DNA of 64,000 nt from Homarus americanus (lineage: Eukaryota > Arthropoda > Malacostraca > Decapoda > Nephropidae). The notes under the pieces were generated by a model. It ran no database searches, had not been told where the DNA came from, and saw only the letters and a program-made list of their open reading frames with translations. The stretch covers positions 12,501 through 76,500 of the forward strand of contig NW_024727898.1 in NCBI RefSeq assembly GCF_018991925.1, written 5' to 3'. Shown one piece after another: positions 20,525-32,007 of this stretch. A program made the translations under genes and the position numbers. Within the stretch, counting starts at the first letter, position 1. Each line of letters starts with the position of its first letter.

Positions 20525-20655
20525 ATGTTTGGGTGTGGGTGGGTGTGTGTGGGCATGGGGTTGTGTGTGTGGGCATGGGGGTGGGTGGGTGTGTGGGTTT
20601 GGTGGGTGGGTGGATGTGTGTCTAGGTGTGGGTGTGTGTTTGGGTGTGTGGGTGG
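20525..20655. repeat. GGGTGTGTG-rich low complexity
   Basis: Repeated TGTGTGGGCATGGGG and GGTGGGTGTGTGGG words, about 20 bp apart. Confidence 0.85.
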
Positions 20656-20854
20656 CAACAAAATTACACCAGGACTCTACACTAACTCTATGTGTGTTCT
20701 CTTAACCTACAACGAGGAGAAAACGAGTCAAAATGCGGTCAAAATCGTATTCAGACTCAACGGTATCTTGTCCTTGAGAGTCGGGGACCTGGAGACTATG
20801 TTGTTCCGCTCTGTAGCTCACTGGTAACCTTGTTTGTTTATCTCAGCCAGGACC

Positions 20855-21075
20855 TCCCCTCCCAGCACACCTTCAGCCGGTCCTCTCCCAGCCCTCTCTC
20901 GGTCGACCCTCTTCCAGCACACTCTCGGTCGACCCTCTTCCAGCACACTCTCGGCCGGCCCTCGCCCAGCATTCTCTAGGCCCCCTTTCGGTCCTGTGTC
21001 AGTCCTCTGTCGGCCCTCTCTCAACCTTACCATGGCCCTCTATCAGCCCTCTCTTGATCTACTCTCAGCCCCTCC
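20855..21075. repeat. ~26-bp minisatellite (CTCTCGGTCGACCCTC)
   Basis: Units near TCTCGGTCGACCCTCTTCCA with CCAGCACAC, containing the palindrome GTCGAC, decaying rightwards to CGGCCCTCTCTCA words. Confidence 0.88.
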
Positions 21076-21229
21076 TTGGTTTCGTCTCTCCCGTCTCAGC
21101 ACCAGAGAAGTTAGCATTAGCACACGTCAGCGGATCAGTCTACTGGCCCGTGTTCAACCCCTGGACCTGCTGGGCGGTTCCCGTGACTGTCATGGCGAGA
21201 CGGCGAGATAAAAAGTCCCAACCAGATGC

Positions 21230-21475
21230 ATGTCAACCTCATCCTCCCCCCACCATCCTCATCCCTCTCCACCAACCCCTTCCCTCCCTCCTCCACCAAC
21301 CTCATCCCCTCCTTCCCTCCTCACCAGCCTCATCCCCGCCTCCTTTCCCTCCCCCTGCCCTCATCCCCGCCTCCCTTTCCCTCCCCTGTACCCTCATCCC
21401 CCACCTCCCCTTTCCCTCCCCCATCACCCTCATCACCTCCCCGTCACGCCTCATCCCCCGCCTCCCCCAACATTA
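21230..21475. repeat. C-rich minisatellite (CCTCATCCCC)
   Basis: Repeats of CCTCATCCCCGCCTCCCTTT and CACCAACCTC words of about 25-30 bp. Three plus frames are open with Pro/Ser content. Confidence 0.88.
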
Positions 21476-21619
21476 CTAGCCCGAGGAATACATCACTGCC
21501 AGGCTAGTCGCTCCCTCAAGCCAGACTATCCATCACCACCTTCACCCCTCGGACCATTACTTCCTTCCCCAGGCTTATTATCGCGCTATCTGGGCCTGCT
21601 GATAATGCCTCCTACCCCT

Positions 21620-21850
21620 CCACATCTGTCATTGCTCTCCACACCTGTCACTGTTCTCCCACACCTGTCACTGTTTCCCACACCTGTCACTGTTCTCCAC
21701 ACCTGTCACTGCTAACCACACTTGTCACTGCTCTCCACACCTGTCATTGTTCTCCACACCTGTCACTGCTAACCACACTTGTCACTGCTCTCCACACCTG
21801 TCACTGTTCTCCACACCTGTCACTGCTCTCCACACCTGTCACCCCCTCCA
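21620..21850. repeat. 19-bp minisatellite x ~12
   Basis: Unit CTCCACACCTGTCACTGTT; AACCACACTTGTCACTGCT variants recur at regular intervals, giving a ~57-bp higher-order unit. Confidence 0.95.
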
Positions 21851-21879
21851 TATCTATTCCTCCCCATCCACAACTACCT

Positions 21880-22418
21880 AATAAACAACTACAACTACTA
21901 ACATAAGAAACTATAATTACTAACCAAACAACCATAATTACTATTATCATTCAACCACAACTACTAACCCCCCAAAAAACATCATTACTAACATAAACAA
22001 CACAAACAACCACAATTACTAACAAAAACAACCACAATTACCAACACAAACAACCACAACTACTGGCACAAACAACCACAATTATTGACACAAACAACCA
22101 CAATTACTAACACAAACAACCACAATTACTGACACAAACAACCACAATTACTAACACAAACAACCACAATTACCAACACAAACAACCACAATTATCAACA
22201 CAAACAACCACAATTACTAACACAAACAACCACAATTACCAACACAAACAACCACAATTACTAACACAAGCAACCACAATTACCAACACAAACAACCACA
22301 ATTACCAACACAAACAACCACAATTACTAACACAAGCAACCACAGTACTAACAAAACAACCACAATAATTACCAACACAAACAACCACAACCTACTGACA
22401 CAAACAACCACAACTACT
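21880..22418. repeat. 22-bp minisatellite x ~20
   Basis: Unit CAACCACAATTACTAACACA plus AA. Clean from about 21997; the left 100 bp is degenerate. Confidence 0.95.
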
Positions 22419-22534
22419 ATGAAATATAACCTCTGATTGCCGTAGCTGGCGAAAAAACGATGATTCACACCCCAGAACCAGCCACCTGTTTCAGACCCTT
22501 CTAAAAAATAACAGAAAATAAATTCTTAAAGGGG

Positions 22535-22975
22535 AGGAGGAGGCAAGGAGGGAGGAGGAGAGGGCGAAAGAGAACTGGAGGAGGGAGAGGTGGGATGGTG
22601 GGTCAGGAGGAGGAGGAGGGGGATAGTGGAATTAATAGAGGAGGGGGTGGATGAGGAGGACTGAAGACTGGAGGAGGAGGAGAGGGTGGGGAGGACTCGA
22701 GGAGAGGTGGAAGATAAGGGAAGGGGAGGAAGGATGGAGAATGTGAAGAGGAAGGAAAGAGAGGAAGGGAGGGAAGGAGAAGGAGAGAATGATTTAAAAG
22801 GGAGGAGGATGGGGAAGGTAAGGAGAGGAGGAAGCAAGAGGTTTGGGCTGCCAGAGAGAGAGACACTCCAACACTCCCTCCCTCACCATCATGCTGAGGG
22901 AAGAAGAGGAGGAGGAGGAGGAGGACGAGGACGAATAGGAGGAGGAAGAGGAAGGAGGAAGAGGTGGTAATGGCA
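22535..22975. repeat. Polypurine/GGAGGA tract
   Basis: A/G-rich apart from an island at 22850-22895 (CTCCAACACTCCCTCCCTC). (GGA)n is near 22602-22625, 22672-22686 and 22906-22975. Confidence 0.88.
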
Positions 22976-23147
22976 TGACCTCTTAAAGAAAAATCTATCA
23001 GTATCAGTACAGCTTTATTAAGTACAGGTACAGTAATGACACCATACAGGTGAGGCCTCAACAAAATCACGAATAAATTAGCTTTAAGAAACTAATAAAC
23101 AAGTATAGAGTTAAGGTGACGGTAGCATACAGGTAAAGCCACACACA
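22976..23147. other. Unique AT-rich spacer
   Basis: Repeated TACAGGTA words; otherwise nothing recognised. Confidence 0.4.
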
Positions 23148-23185
23148 GGTAACCTAACCTAACCTAACCTCCCCCCCCCCTCCCC
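23148..23185 (-). repeat. Short CCTAA array with C-run
   Basis: Four to five CCTAA pentamers followed by a run of Cs with one T. Confidence 0.85.
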
Positions 23186-23760
23186 CGAGAAACCCATGAT
23201 AATCAGACAACCAGGTAAACTTAACTCCTTCACCTTCCACAACCACTTGGATGCCTGATTGGTTGAGGGGTTCAGGTGGTTTGATGTCTGGTTGGTTTGG
23301 GATGTCTTGAGAGGCTGGCTAGTAGGAATGACTGAATGACTTAAGTGACTTGACAACTGGGTTCTTGATAGTTAATTGGTGCCGTTACTCATTGTTCCAC
23401 TGACTGACTGGATGGCTGGTCTGACCGACAAAATGATTGACCGACACAACATGAGGTAACTGGCTGGTTAGGGAGGAGATGTGTGCAACCAGTCAACTCG
23501 AGGCCAACAAGAATTTTCAAACTCTCTCACTTCTTCAAAAAGTTAACCAAGTGTTGAAATTTTCTCCTGTTGCGGAACTTAACAACCCCCCCCCCCTTTC
23601 CCCTCCCCCATGACTTCCCTCCCCACCTCCATCACCCCCTCCACCACAATCCTGATCACAGTTTTTAGGTTCTGTTTAACAATCCTTCATTGTATTCAAC
23701 ACTGTAATCAGGAAATAACTTGTTGAGAATTTGAAGTAGACAAGTGTAAACAGGCACTAG
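23186..23760. other. Spacer with GACTGGNTGG words
   Basis: 23255-23480 repeats short GGTTGG, GACTGG and GGCTGG words; 23585-23650 is C-rich. No gene recognised. Confidence 0.4.
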
Positions 23761-24265
23761 TCAACCACTGTTTATCATGATGAGATGTATCAAGTAAAAC
23801 ATGTATATGGAGCAAGTAACACGATCACAAGATGTTGTAACGTTAGACTAATGTTAGGATATAAGTACCTCTGGCAGTATGTTCCTCAGACAGATATGAA
23901 CAAATCTAAATATAAAGTGAGCGGCCAGACCTATGACCACACACTCCAACACTACGTCTTAAACTGTAGAAAAACAGAACCTTTGAGGAACAGACCCACG
24001 CACACTGTGTATGCAATGGTACAACACTTTATCTCTGTTGGTTAGATAACTGATATACTAAACCTGTATCCACACCTTGTATCTAGTACCTAATGAAAAT
24101 TTTATGTACCGAACCAAACAAACAATGCCCTGGAAATATTCTGTAATACTCAATCCCATCACTGGAGTCTGATAAAACACCCTTTGTGGCCTCTACTCTG
24201 TAATCCTTTTTGCATTACCGCTCACAGGATGAGTATGGAGTACACAATAAACTAGCTGCTGTCCT
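23761..24265 (+). pseudogene. Non-LTR retrotransposon (LINE) ORF2 C-terminus and 3' end, decayed
   Basis: Open from 23761 in frame with the ATG at 23785. The translation holds VRLMLGYKYLW, then SKYKVSGQTYD, HTLQHYVLNC, EPLRN and VQHFISVG. A TAG stop (24043-24045) interrupts, and the same frame continues ITDILNLYPHLVS to about 24090. This order (GYxYLW, CxxC-like, HTLxHYxxxC, FR, then DILxxYP) is what I know from C-termini of CR1-type and related arthropod LINE ORF2 proteins. The two CxxC cysteines are replaced by Tyr and Ser, and the frame is stopped, so it is dead. No upstream reverse transcriptase domain is present, which fits 5' truncation. A CAGGATGAGTATGGAGTACA stretch before AATAAACTA (about 24227-24254) may be the 3' UTR end. 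The clade is inferred. Confidence 0.72.
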
Positions 24266-24440
24266 GGCCAAAATATCATTCAAAATTCAATTCCACCACA
24301 ATCGCCAGAAACTTATTGTTGAGGTCGGGCAGAAGACGTCACAGAAGGAGGCCAAGATGATGGACGACCTCCCGCGCCTTACACAAATTCACTCACCATC
24401 ATGACCTCCCAGAGTGCCTTCCCTCATCCTCACAACACAC
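24266..24440. other. Unique spacer
   Basis: A short open frame crosses 24210-24404 but shows no domain; it overlaps the putative LINE 3' UTR. Confidence 0.4.
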
Positions 24441-24735
24441 AGATACAGCTAAAGGTACAGATACAAGTAAAGGTACAGATAAGAGGTACAAGCAAAGGTA
24501 CAGGTACAAGTAAAGGTATAACAAGCAAACCTCTCCATAAATTCCCTCACCATTAGAACTTCACTGAGGGTCTTCTCTCTCCCCCTGGCCCATGTAGCAG
24601 AGGTACTGTACAGTTGTTGGTACAGGAGCAGGTACAGACGAAATAGTTCAGATACATATATAGACACAAATACAGAAGAGGTTACAGATACAAGTACAGG
24701 TAGAGACAGAAGTACAGAAAAAGTGCACAAACACC
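24441..24735. repeat. GGTACAG-based 18-bp repeat, diverged right half
   Basis: 24441-24520: units AAAGGTACAGATACAAGT. 24596-24735 repeats TACAG/GGTACAG words with irregular spacing. Confidence 0.8.
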
Positions 24736-24861
24736 ATCCAGGGTAAATTTATGAGGAGACTTGAATGTGTAGGAACCATTTCCCTTCCACCCATACGACC
24801 TCTACCATAACTACGTTTGTTATGTTGTCTACCATGATGTTGACACTTGGCTGAAAATGAG

Positions 24862-25535
<674 letters not shown>

Positions 25536-25559
25536 AGCAGTTTCCTCGGCCAGCAAAAA

Positions 25560-25995
25560 GATGTCGGAAGTGTAAGAGGGCCATCACTCATGACCTTTTC
25601 CCCTAATCCTAAAATTTGGTCGTGTCGGGTGGCAGTATAGTGCTATCCCACGCTGGGGGATTTCCAGCACCAAGGACCTTCGCAAAATCCACGCGTAAGA
25701 GGGTAATGCCCACTAGCATCGATTGGTCCTGCTAGTTGCCCTTTGACAATATGACCTAGACTGAACTTAACCAATCAGCGGGATGGATACTGGCTGACAT
25801 CACAGCCAGCAACGACCACCAACCAATCAGCACAAGCCCTGGGTCACAAACTTCGTAGATTTTTCTTACACTCTGGATGTAGTGATTCCACGGGCACCCT
25901 TGTTGACTGTAGCTGACGTCACATATAGCGGAGAGGGCCACCAATCATAACCTACCCAGGCCCAGAAACGCGTGGATTTTTTTATTTTTTTTGAA
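25560..25995. repeat. Cluster of related CCAAT/CRE cassette repeats
   Basis: At least four related segments: 25577-25618 (GAGGGCCATCACTCATGACC), 25751-25790 (TGAACTTAACCAATCAGCGG), 25789-25876 (GCTGACATCACAG then CCAACCAATCAGC then GTAGATTTTT) and 25907-25991 (GCTGACGTCACA then CCACCAATCATAACC then AACGCGTGGATTTTT). An inverted one spans about 25683-25746 (ACGCGTGGATTTTGCG on minus). TGACGTCA at 25914-25921 is a perfect CRE; CCAATCA is an NF-Y-type box. A 62-codon minus frame crossing the cluster shows repeat-derived peptides, not a known domain. Confidence 0.65.
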
Positions 25996-26310
25996 GGGGC
26001 AAGCGCAGTAAGGGTGTATTGACCCCCCGGACCTCAGTGTTTTGACTACTTAAAAAAAAAAACAGATTCCCCTGGACATTATACACTAGTGCAAAAATCG
26101 GACACTAATTAAAATGAATGCCCAATTAAGGGATAATAAAAAGGTAATACAAGCTGCCCCCTCCCCCTAACCCTCCCCATAACCCCTCTTCCTCCCTAAC
26201 CCTCCTCCTCACCCTCACCTCCCCTACCCCCCCCTCCCCATTATAACATTATGCACAAATATTTCCAAAGTACCTAGAATATCGATAGAGCTTCGACAAT
26301 TGGGGATTTT
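25996..26310. other. Spacer with poly-A and CCCT patches
   Basis: A 10-nt A run near 26052; 26155-26240 is CCCTCC/CCCTAACC low complexity. Confidence 0.5.
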
Positions 26311-26319
26311 ATGTTTAAT

Positions 26320-26532
26320 CCCCTACCCCTCTCCTTCATCCATCCCTCCCTCCCCCTCCCTCTCTTATTTCCCTCCCTCCATCCCTTTTTTTCTCACCCC
26401 TTCCCTCTTTTTTTTCAACACCCCTCCCTATTTTTCTCCCCTTACCCATCTACCCTCCCTTTCACCCTCCTTCCCTCTCTCCTATCCTCCCTCTCTCCCT
26501 TTCCTTTCCCCTCCCTAATAATCCTTCTCCCT
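26320..26532. repeat. Pyrimidine-rich tract
   Basis: CCCTCCCTCCCC and TTTTTTCTC words; Phe/Pro/Ser translations are artefacts. Confidence 0.85.
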
Positions 26533-26574
26533 CAACGCATTATTTTGTCCACTGGGAGTTATTCATCACGATTC

Positions 26575-26705
26575 ATACGTTAGGGTTTTGTCCAGGGGGA
26601 TTTTCTTTCCATTGGGATATTGTCCAACGAGATTTTGTGTAGTGGGATTCTGTCCGGAAGAGATATTGTCCGGAAGAGTTATTGTATCCGGTGGGAAGTT
26701 GTCCC
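26575..26705. repeat. ~20-bp GGGATNTTGTCC repeat
   Basis: GGGATTTT, GGGATATTGTCC, GGGATTCTGTCCGGAAGAG and AGATATTGTCCGGAAGAG words spaced 17-21 bp, six to seven units. Confidence 0.8.
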
Positions 26706-26728
26706 TGTAGCCACAAAGACCTGACGCG

Positions 26729-26747
26729 ATGTATGTATGTATGTATG

Positions 26748-26777
<30 letters not shown>
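26729..26777. repeat. (ATGT)n tetranucleotide
   Basis: Perfect ATGT tract of about 12 units. Confidence 0.97.
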
Positions 26778-26778
<1 letters not shown>

Positions 26779-26904
26779 GCGGGGGATAGAAGACGTTGTT
26801 CGGCTCCAGGCGGCGGAGTTGTGTCAAGTCAGCGTCGCCAGTGTCAACAACAGATCAGCTGACGAAAAAAAAAACGAAAAAAAAGGGTCTCGGTAAAACG
26901 TTTG

Positions 26905-26908
<4 letters not shown>

Positions 26909-26951
<43 letters not shown>
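26909..26951. repeat. (GT)n microsatellite
   Basis: Perfect GT tract of about 21 units. Confidence 0.97.
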
Positions 26952-27040
26952 CTTGCTTGCCATACAGAATACATGAAAAGAAGGGCCAAGCGAGAAGACA
27001 ATCAGAACAAGTGTCGTAGAGTCTGATGGTTGGGGTTCTA

Positions 27041-27079
27041 GGCAGTCGGTCGATCGGTCGGTCGGTCGGTCGGTCGGTC
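27041..27079. repeat. (GGTC)n tetranucleotide
   Basis: CGGT/GGTC tract, one GATC interruption. Confidence 0.95.
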
Positions 27080-27170
27080 CTGGTTAAAGCTCACCTTTAA
27101 TAAGCCTTTAACCACCTACCCTAACCAGCATACTGAATCAACTCCTGAATCAATTAAGGTATCACATTAC

Positions 27171-27190
27171 GCTACTGCCACCTAGTGAAA
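27171..27190 (-). promoter_or_regulatory. CTCF-like core motif
   Basis: Minus strand reads TCACTAGGTGGCAGTAGC, close to the bilaterian CTCF consensus CCANYAGRKGGCRS. It lies at the edge of a 49-bp array. Motif match only. Confidence 0.3.
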
Positions 27191-27618
27191 ATTACTGAAC
27201 ACACCTGGTGGCTAAAACAGGTACTAGTGTCAGGTGTAAATTACTGAACACACCTGGTGGCTAAAACAGTTACTAGTGTCAGGTGTAAATTACTGAACAC
27301 ACCTGGTGGCTAAAACAGTTACTAGTGTCAGGTGTAAATTACTGAACACACCTGGTGGCTAAAACAGTTACTAGTGTCAGGTGTAAATTGGCTGAAGCCA
27401 GTTACCCCAATTGTCAGAAGGTGTAAATTACTGAACACACCTGGTGGCTAAAACGGTTACTAGTGTCAGGTGTAAATTACTGAACACCTGGTGGCTAAAA
27501 CAGTTACTAGTGTCAGGTGTAAATTACTGAACACACCTGGTGGCTAAAACGGTTACTAGTGTCAGGTGTAAATTACTGAACACACCTGGTGGCTAAAACA
27601 GTTACTAGTGTCAGGTGT
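27189..27618. repeat. 49-bp minisatellite x 9
   Basis: Units start AAATTACTGAACACACCTGG and carry GGTGGCTAAAAC then TACTAGTGTCAGGTGT. Units 1-4 and 6-9 are nearly identical; one unit (27385-27424) is strongly diverged and 40 bp long, and unit 7 lacks 2 bp. CAGGTG and CACCTG flank each unit junction. Confidence 0.98.
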
Positions 27619-27721
27619 AAATTCTGTAACTCACTAAAGCACCAGGTTTATGATACAGTCACCAGGTGGGAATTATTGTACCTGTACTTTATGTCCTGAT
27701 GTACGGCTGTTCTATATTTTA

Positions 27722-27858
27722 GGGACTTGTTTACATGAGGGAGTGAGGGGAGAGAGTTGTTTACATGAGGGAGTGAGGGGAAGGGGTTGTTTATATGAGG
27801 GAGTAAGGGGTGGGAGTTTGTTTACACGAGGGAATGGGGGAGGGGTTTGTTTACCTCT
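27722..27858. repeat. ~31-bp minisatellite x 4
   Basis: Units near TTGTTTACATGAGGGAGTGA plus a purine tail. Confidence 0.93.
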
Positions 27859-28175
27859 CCTCCTCACCTCACCTCCCCTCCTTTCATCTCCCCTCACCTC
27901 ACCTCTCCCCATTTCTCCTACCTTCCCCATTCCTCATCTCCCCTTACCTCATCTCTCTTCATCTCCCCTTACCTCACCTCTCTTTATCTCCCCTTTCTTT
28001 ACCTCTCTTCATCTCCCCTTACCTCACCTCTCTTTATCTCCCTTTACCCTCCTCATCTCCTTACCTCCTCTCCTCATCCCTTACCTCACCTCTCATACCC
28101 ATACCTCACCTCTCTTCATCTACCCTTACCTCTCCTCATCTCCCCTTACCTCACCTCATTTCCCCCCACTGCCAA
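27859..28175. repeat. ~25-bp pyrimidine minisatellite
   Basis: Units near ATCTCCCCTTACCTCACCTC; ten or more copies. All three plus frames are open. Confidence 0.92.
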
Positions 28176-28535
28176 ATAACATCAAATTCCTGTAAAGTAA
28201 TGAATATTTGGTCCCGTCCAGCCCCCAGAATTTCCTTTTGACTGTTGCAGCTCTCCGTAACACATCATTGAGCGGCAATAAACCAGGATGATCAGCATTA
28301 GTTTGTGCTTTATTGAAGTGATAAACAAACAAGCTAATTCAGCAAACGTAAAATGCTGACTTTTTTGTTTTATTTCGCCAGGATATGAGTTGGATTTTTT
28401 TTCTCCCCGGCGCGTTCCGATAACAGCGTTGGATCGAGATTTACAGAGTTGGTATCGACTCGTGTTGGTGGAGGGTTTTTTTTTTTTTATATTTTTCCCC
28501 TCTATTATTCTTTCACATGTTTGTACATAGTATAG
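28176..28535. other. Unique spacer
   Basis: AT-rich with T-runs. No gene, RNA or repeat recognised. Confidence 0.45.
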
Positions 28536-28537
28536 GT

Positions 28538-28692
28538 ATTGCAGAGGGCGTGAGGAAACTGTACAGGAGCGTGGGGAGTTGTACAGGGAGTACGGAAAAA
28601 AATACAGCGGTGTGGAAAAGCCGTACAGAGGAGATGTAAACTGTAGAGGGGCGTGAGGAAGTTGCACAGAGGTGTGGGAAAACCGTAGATGG
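28538..28692. repeat. 20-22 bp minisatellite x 7
   Basis: Units near GTACAGAGGTGTGGGAAAAC, alternating GAGGCGTGAGGAAACT variants. Confidence 0.88.
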
Positions 28693-29326
<634 letters not shown>

Positions 29327-29439
29327 TGTATATGTGTCATTATCCTAGTTTCACGTCAGACGTCACACGTCCCTCACCTACACTGCTGGTGGGTAAACAC
29401 AAATAACACAACAAACTCCGGGACGTGGGTTGGGTTCCC

Positions 29440-29697
29440 GTGTGAGCAGAAGCACAGTTAATGACGCGTCACAACAGACCCGAGGCAGCAGCAGTAACTG
29501 TGTCGCCGGAGGTGTGTAGTAGCGGCGATCATGTTTGTCCCCTGGCAGGTTCCCTCCCCCAGGCCGTCTCACAGCGAGCGAGGCGTAACCGACCAACTTG
29601 TGGCAAAGTTAGGGCCGAGTTAGTCCCTCAAAGGCGCCCCACCTCCTCCTCAGATCGCCCATTAACATACCATCTCCACAAGTTGGCCCGATAATCC
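29440..29697. other. CpG-richer segment with inverted repeat
   Basis: CpG is frequent here (GACGCGTC, GTCGCCGG, GCGGCGATC, GCGAGCGAGGCG). It contains the 10-bp palindrome TGACGCGTCA at about 29462-29471 and the 11-bp inverted pair CCAACTTGTGG (29593-29603) / CCACAAGTTGG (29676-29686). A 77-codon plus frame spans 29461-29694. Could be a promoter/first-exon region or a GC-rich repeat; undecided. Confidence 0.35.
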
Positions 29698-29916
29698 ACC
29701 GCCATCAAACATGCACTCCTCCACCTTTGAGCCAGCCAGTCCCACCTCCTTCATCCATCTCCGCTTCGCCGGGGTCCAGAAACCTTCCTCTGGTCACTCT
29801 CTATGTCTCTCTCTTTTCTCTCTGTTCTATCTCTATCCGTCTGACTCTCTCTCTTTCTTTGATTTTCTCCTTTTCAGCAGTAGCCTATAAAGGCACACAT
29901 CAGAACATCGACACAC

Positions 29917-30078
29917 TTACACCCCAATGGCGCGCCTACACCCTCACAGACTCATCTACACCCTCACAGACTCACCTACACCCTCACAGACTCCTCTACA
30001 CCCTCACTGACTCATCTACACCCTCACAGACTCATCTACACCCTCACAGACTCATCTACAGCCTAAAGACTCAAAGCA
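29917..30078. repeat. 20-bp minisatellite x 8
   Basis: Unit CTACACCCTCACAGACTCAT, very regular in the centre. Confidence 0.96.
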
Positions 30079-30394
30079 ACATGGTTCCCTATGTATCAAA
30101 TTCACCCGTAAACCCCACCCCCACACCAAAAAAAAAACTCCCATCAACCCAGAGTCGCAATACACCTGGGAAAAAAAGGTGCATTGGTATCTATTTTTGT
30201 TTCCACTCCTTTTTGCATGACGGGACGAGAACTACAGTCACCGCCGTACTGCTCACTCACACATCCCACGATGAAACATTTCCCAAGTCAACACAGAAGG
30301 GGGTCATACACGTGGCCCTTGTTGTCGTGTATCAGAGCCAGGTTGATATACACTAGACAGGTATACAAGCCTCTCCCTTTTTTTTTATTTTACC

Positions 30395-30397
<3 letters not shown>

Positions 30398-30466
<69 letters not shown>

Positions 30467-30482
30467 GGTGTGTGTGTGTGTG
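30398..30482. repeat. (GT)n microsatellite
   Basis: Near-perfect GT tract with one TTTGG interruption at about 30463. Confidence 0.97.
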
Positions 30483-30573
30483 CACTAAGTTAGAAATACG
30501 AGCTGAATGGGTGTGTCCCATTTTGTGAATCAGTTACGAGAGGTATAGGAATTTGGGGCCAAAAAATTCACAT

Positions 30574-30929
30574 CCCTCAAAACACAGTTTTCCGGGATAT
30601 GGGTTCGGAAAAGTTTTTTTAAGGGATTACTTTTTTTTTACCAAATTTCATATCACTCAAACGATTGTTTTTCCTGGCGCATTTCCCAGTACACGGTGTT
30701 TTGAGGGGAAGGAATAAAAAATAATGTTTTATTTAAAAAAAAATCAAATTTTTTCCATCAAAAATTAAAAAATTCCTAATAATAAAAAAAATCATCCCTC
30801 TAGCCGCGGCTATACGGGAAGTGCGCCCGAAAAATATTTGTTTGAAGGATATGAATTGTGGACTAAAAATTTCTCATCTCTCAAAATACTGTGTTGCGAC
30901 ATAAGCGTCGGAAAACAGTTTTTGAGGGA
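30574..30929. repeat. Three related hairpin (palindromic) units
   Basis: Each unit is ~52 bp with arms of about 20 bp. Unit 1 (30574-30625): CCCTCAAAACACAGTTTTCC ... CGGAAAAGTTTTTTTAAGGG. Unit 2 (30653-30707): TCACTCAAACGATTG ... CAGTACACGGTGTTTTGAGG. Unit 3 (30877-30929): TCTCTCAAAATACTGTGTTG ... CGGAAAACAGTTTTTGAGGG. Units 1 and 3 share ACCAAATTTCATAT/CCCAAATTTCATCT just after the hairpin. Between them TAGCCGCGGCTA (30801-30812) is a perfect palindrome. They look like a repeated foldback element, not a gene. Confidence 0.72.
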
Positions 30930-31369
30930 TGATTTTTGGGCCCAAATTTCATCTCTTTCGTTGTTTCTTTCGTCAAAGTCTTCACTTTTTGTAACATCAT
31001 ATTACAGACACCAAAATATGTATTATTTACGTTGAACATTGATCTTTCTAGTATTAATACAAATACACAAATACTATCAAAAACAATTACAAGAAAACAG
31101 CTCTATCAACCAGTCCCCTAAATTAGCCACACCAGTAGTACCTCACCTGGGGGCCACTGTACATCTTCCCTGGTCACTCACCTTTCGACGTCTGTGTTTA
31201 TGAACCAAATGACAGACAGGATTTGTGTTTCCAACTTTTTCTTTTAAACTGATAACAAATTGAAAGGCACGATAACTATACCTTCATCTTGATTGGACAG
31301 GTAGACCAGGTAAATCACTCCTTGCTACGTCTACGTATTTTATAAACCATTTGGGACAATTTACATCAC
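30930..31369. other. Unique AT-rich spacer
   Basis: No coding or repeat structure recognised. Confidence 0.45.
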
Positions 31370-31620
31370 TTGTACCTTTAACTCCACCCAATACACCCCA
31401 ACTCCACCCCATCCCAACCCAACCCCACCACCCCAACCTCATCCCACCACCCCAACTACCCCATAACCACCCCAACCTCATCCCACACCACCTAACCCCA
31501 TCCCTACCCCAGCAACCCCACCACCCCACCCCCCACCCAACCTCATCCACCCCAACCCATCCCACCACCCCAACACCACCCCATCACCACCCCAACCCCA
31601 TCCCACCTCCCTTAATCCCC
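31370..31620. repeat. CCCCAAC/CCACCCC-rich array
   Basis: Units near CACCCCAACCTCATCCCACC; the minus strand is G-run rich and may form G-quadruplexes. Confidence 0.88.
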
Positions 31621-31742
31621 CACACAGGTAACCTCCAACACACCTGGTGGACCTCGGGGTATAATTACAAGACCTCGGTCAATACTCACTACCATTAAGG
31701 CATACAATTAGCCCTCTGAACTACACAAGGCTTAGGTCGATA

Positions 31743-31778
<36 letters not shown>
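31743..31778. repeat. (GAT)n trinucleotide
   Basis: Perfect GAT tract of 12 units. Confidence 0.97.
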
Positions 31779-32007
31779 AACAGCGCAGAACAACAGGAAA
31801 CAGATCGCCACCAAAACAACTAATTCAACGGGATCGACAGCCAACCATTACACAACCTCTGTCCATTTGTTATCTTTGCGTCGATATTACAGGTGTATAG
31901 AAGACAAGAATAGTTATATAATCCATCTATGTCATTATCTATCCGTATCTAGCCATTAAGGGTAACCCAAGTGTATTACGAGAGTGAATAGGGACAACGT
32001 TCATCTA

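Noticed and set aside
22686..22970. Arg/Gly/Glu-rich frame as an RGG-type RNA-binding protein
   Set aside because: Composition comes from a polypurine tract; there is no RRM or other domain.
25756..25944. 62-codon minus frame that looks protein-like
   Set aside because: It crosses two copies of the CRE/CCAAT repeat cluster, so its apparent internal repeats come from duplicated non-coding DNA. I could not tie it to a known domain.
27189..27618. 49-bp repeats considered as a CRISPR array
   Set aside because: No variable spacers between repeats; units are contiguous.
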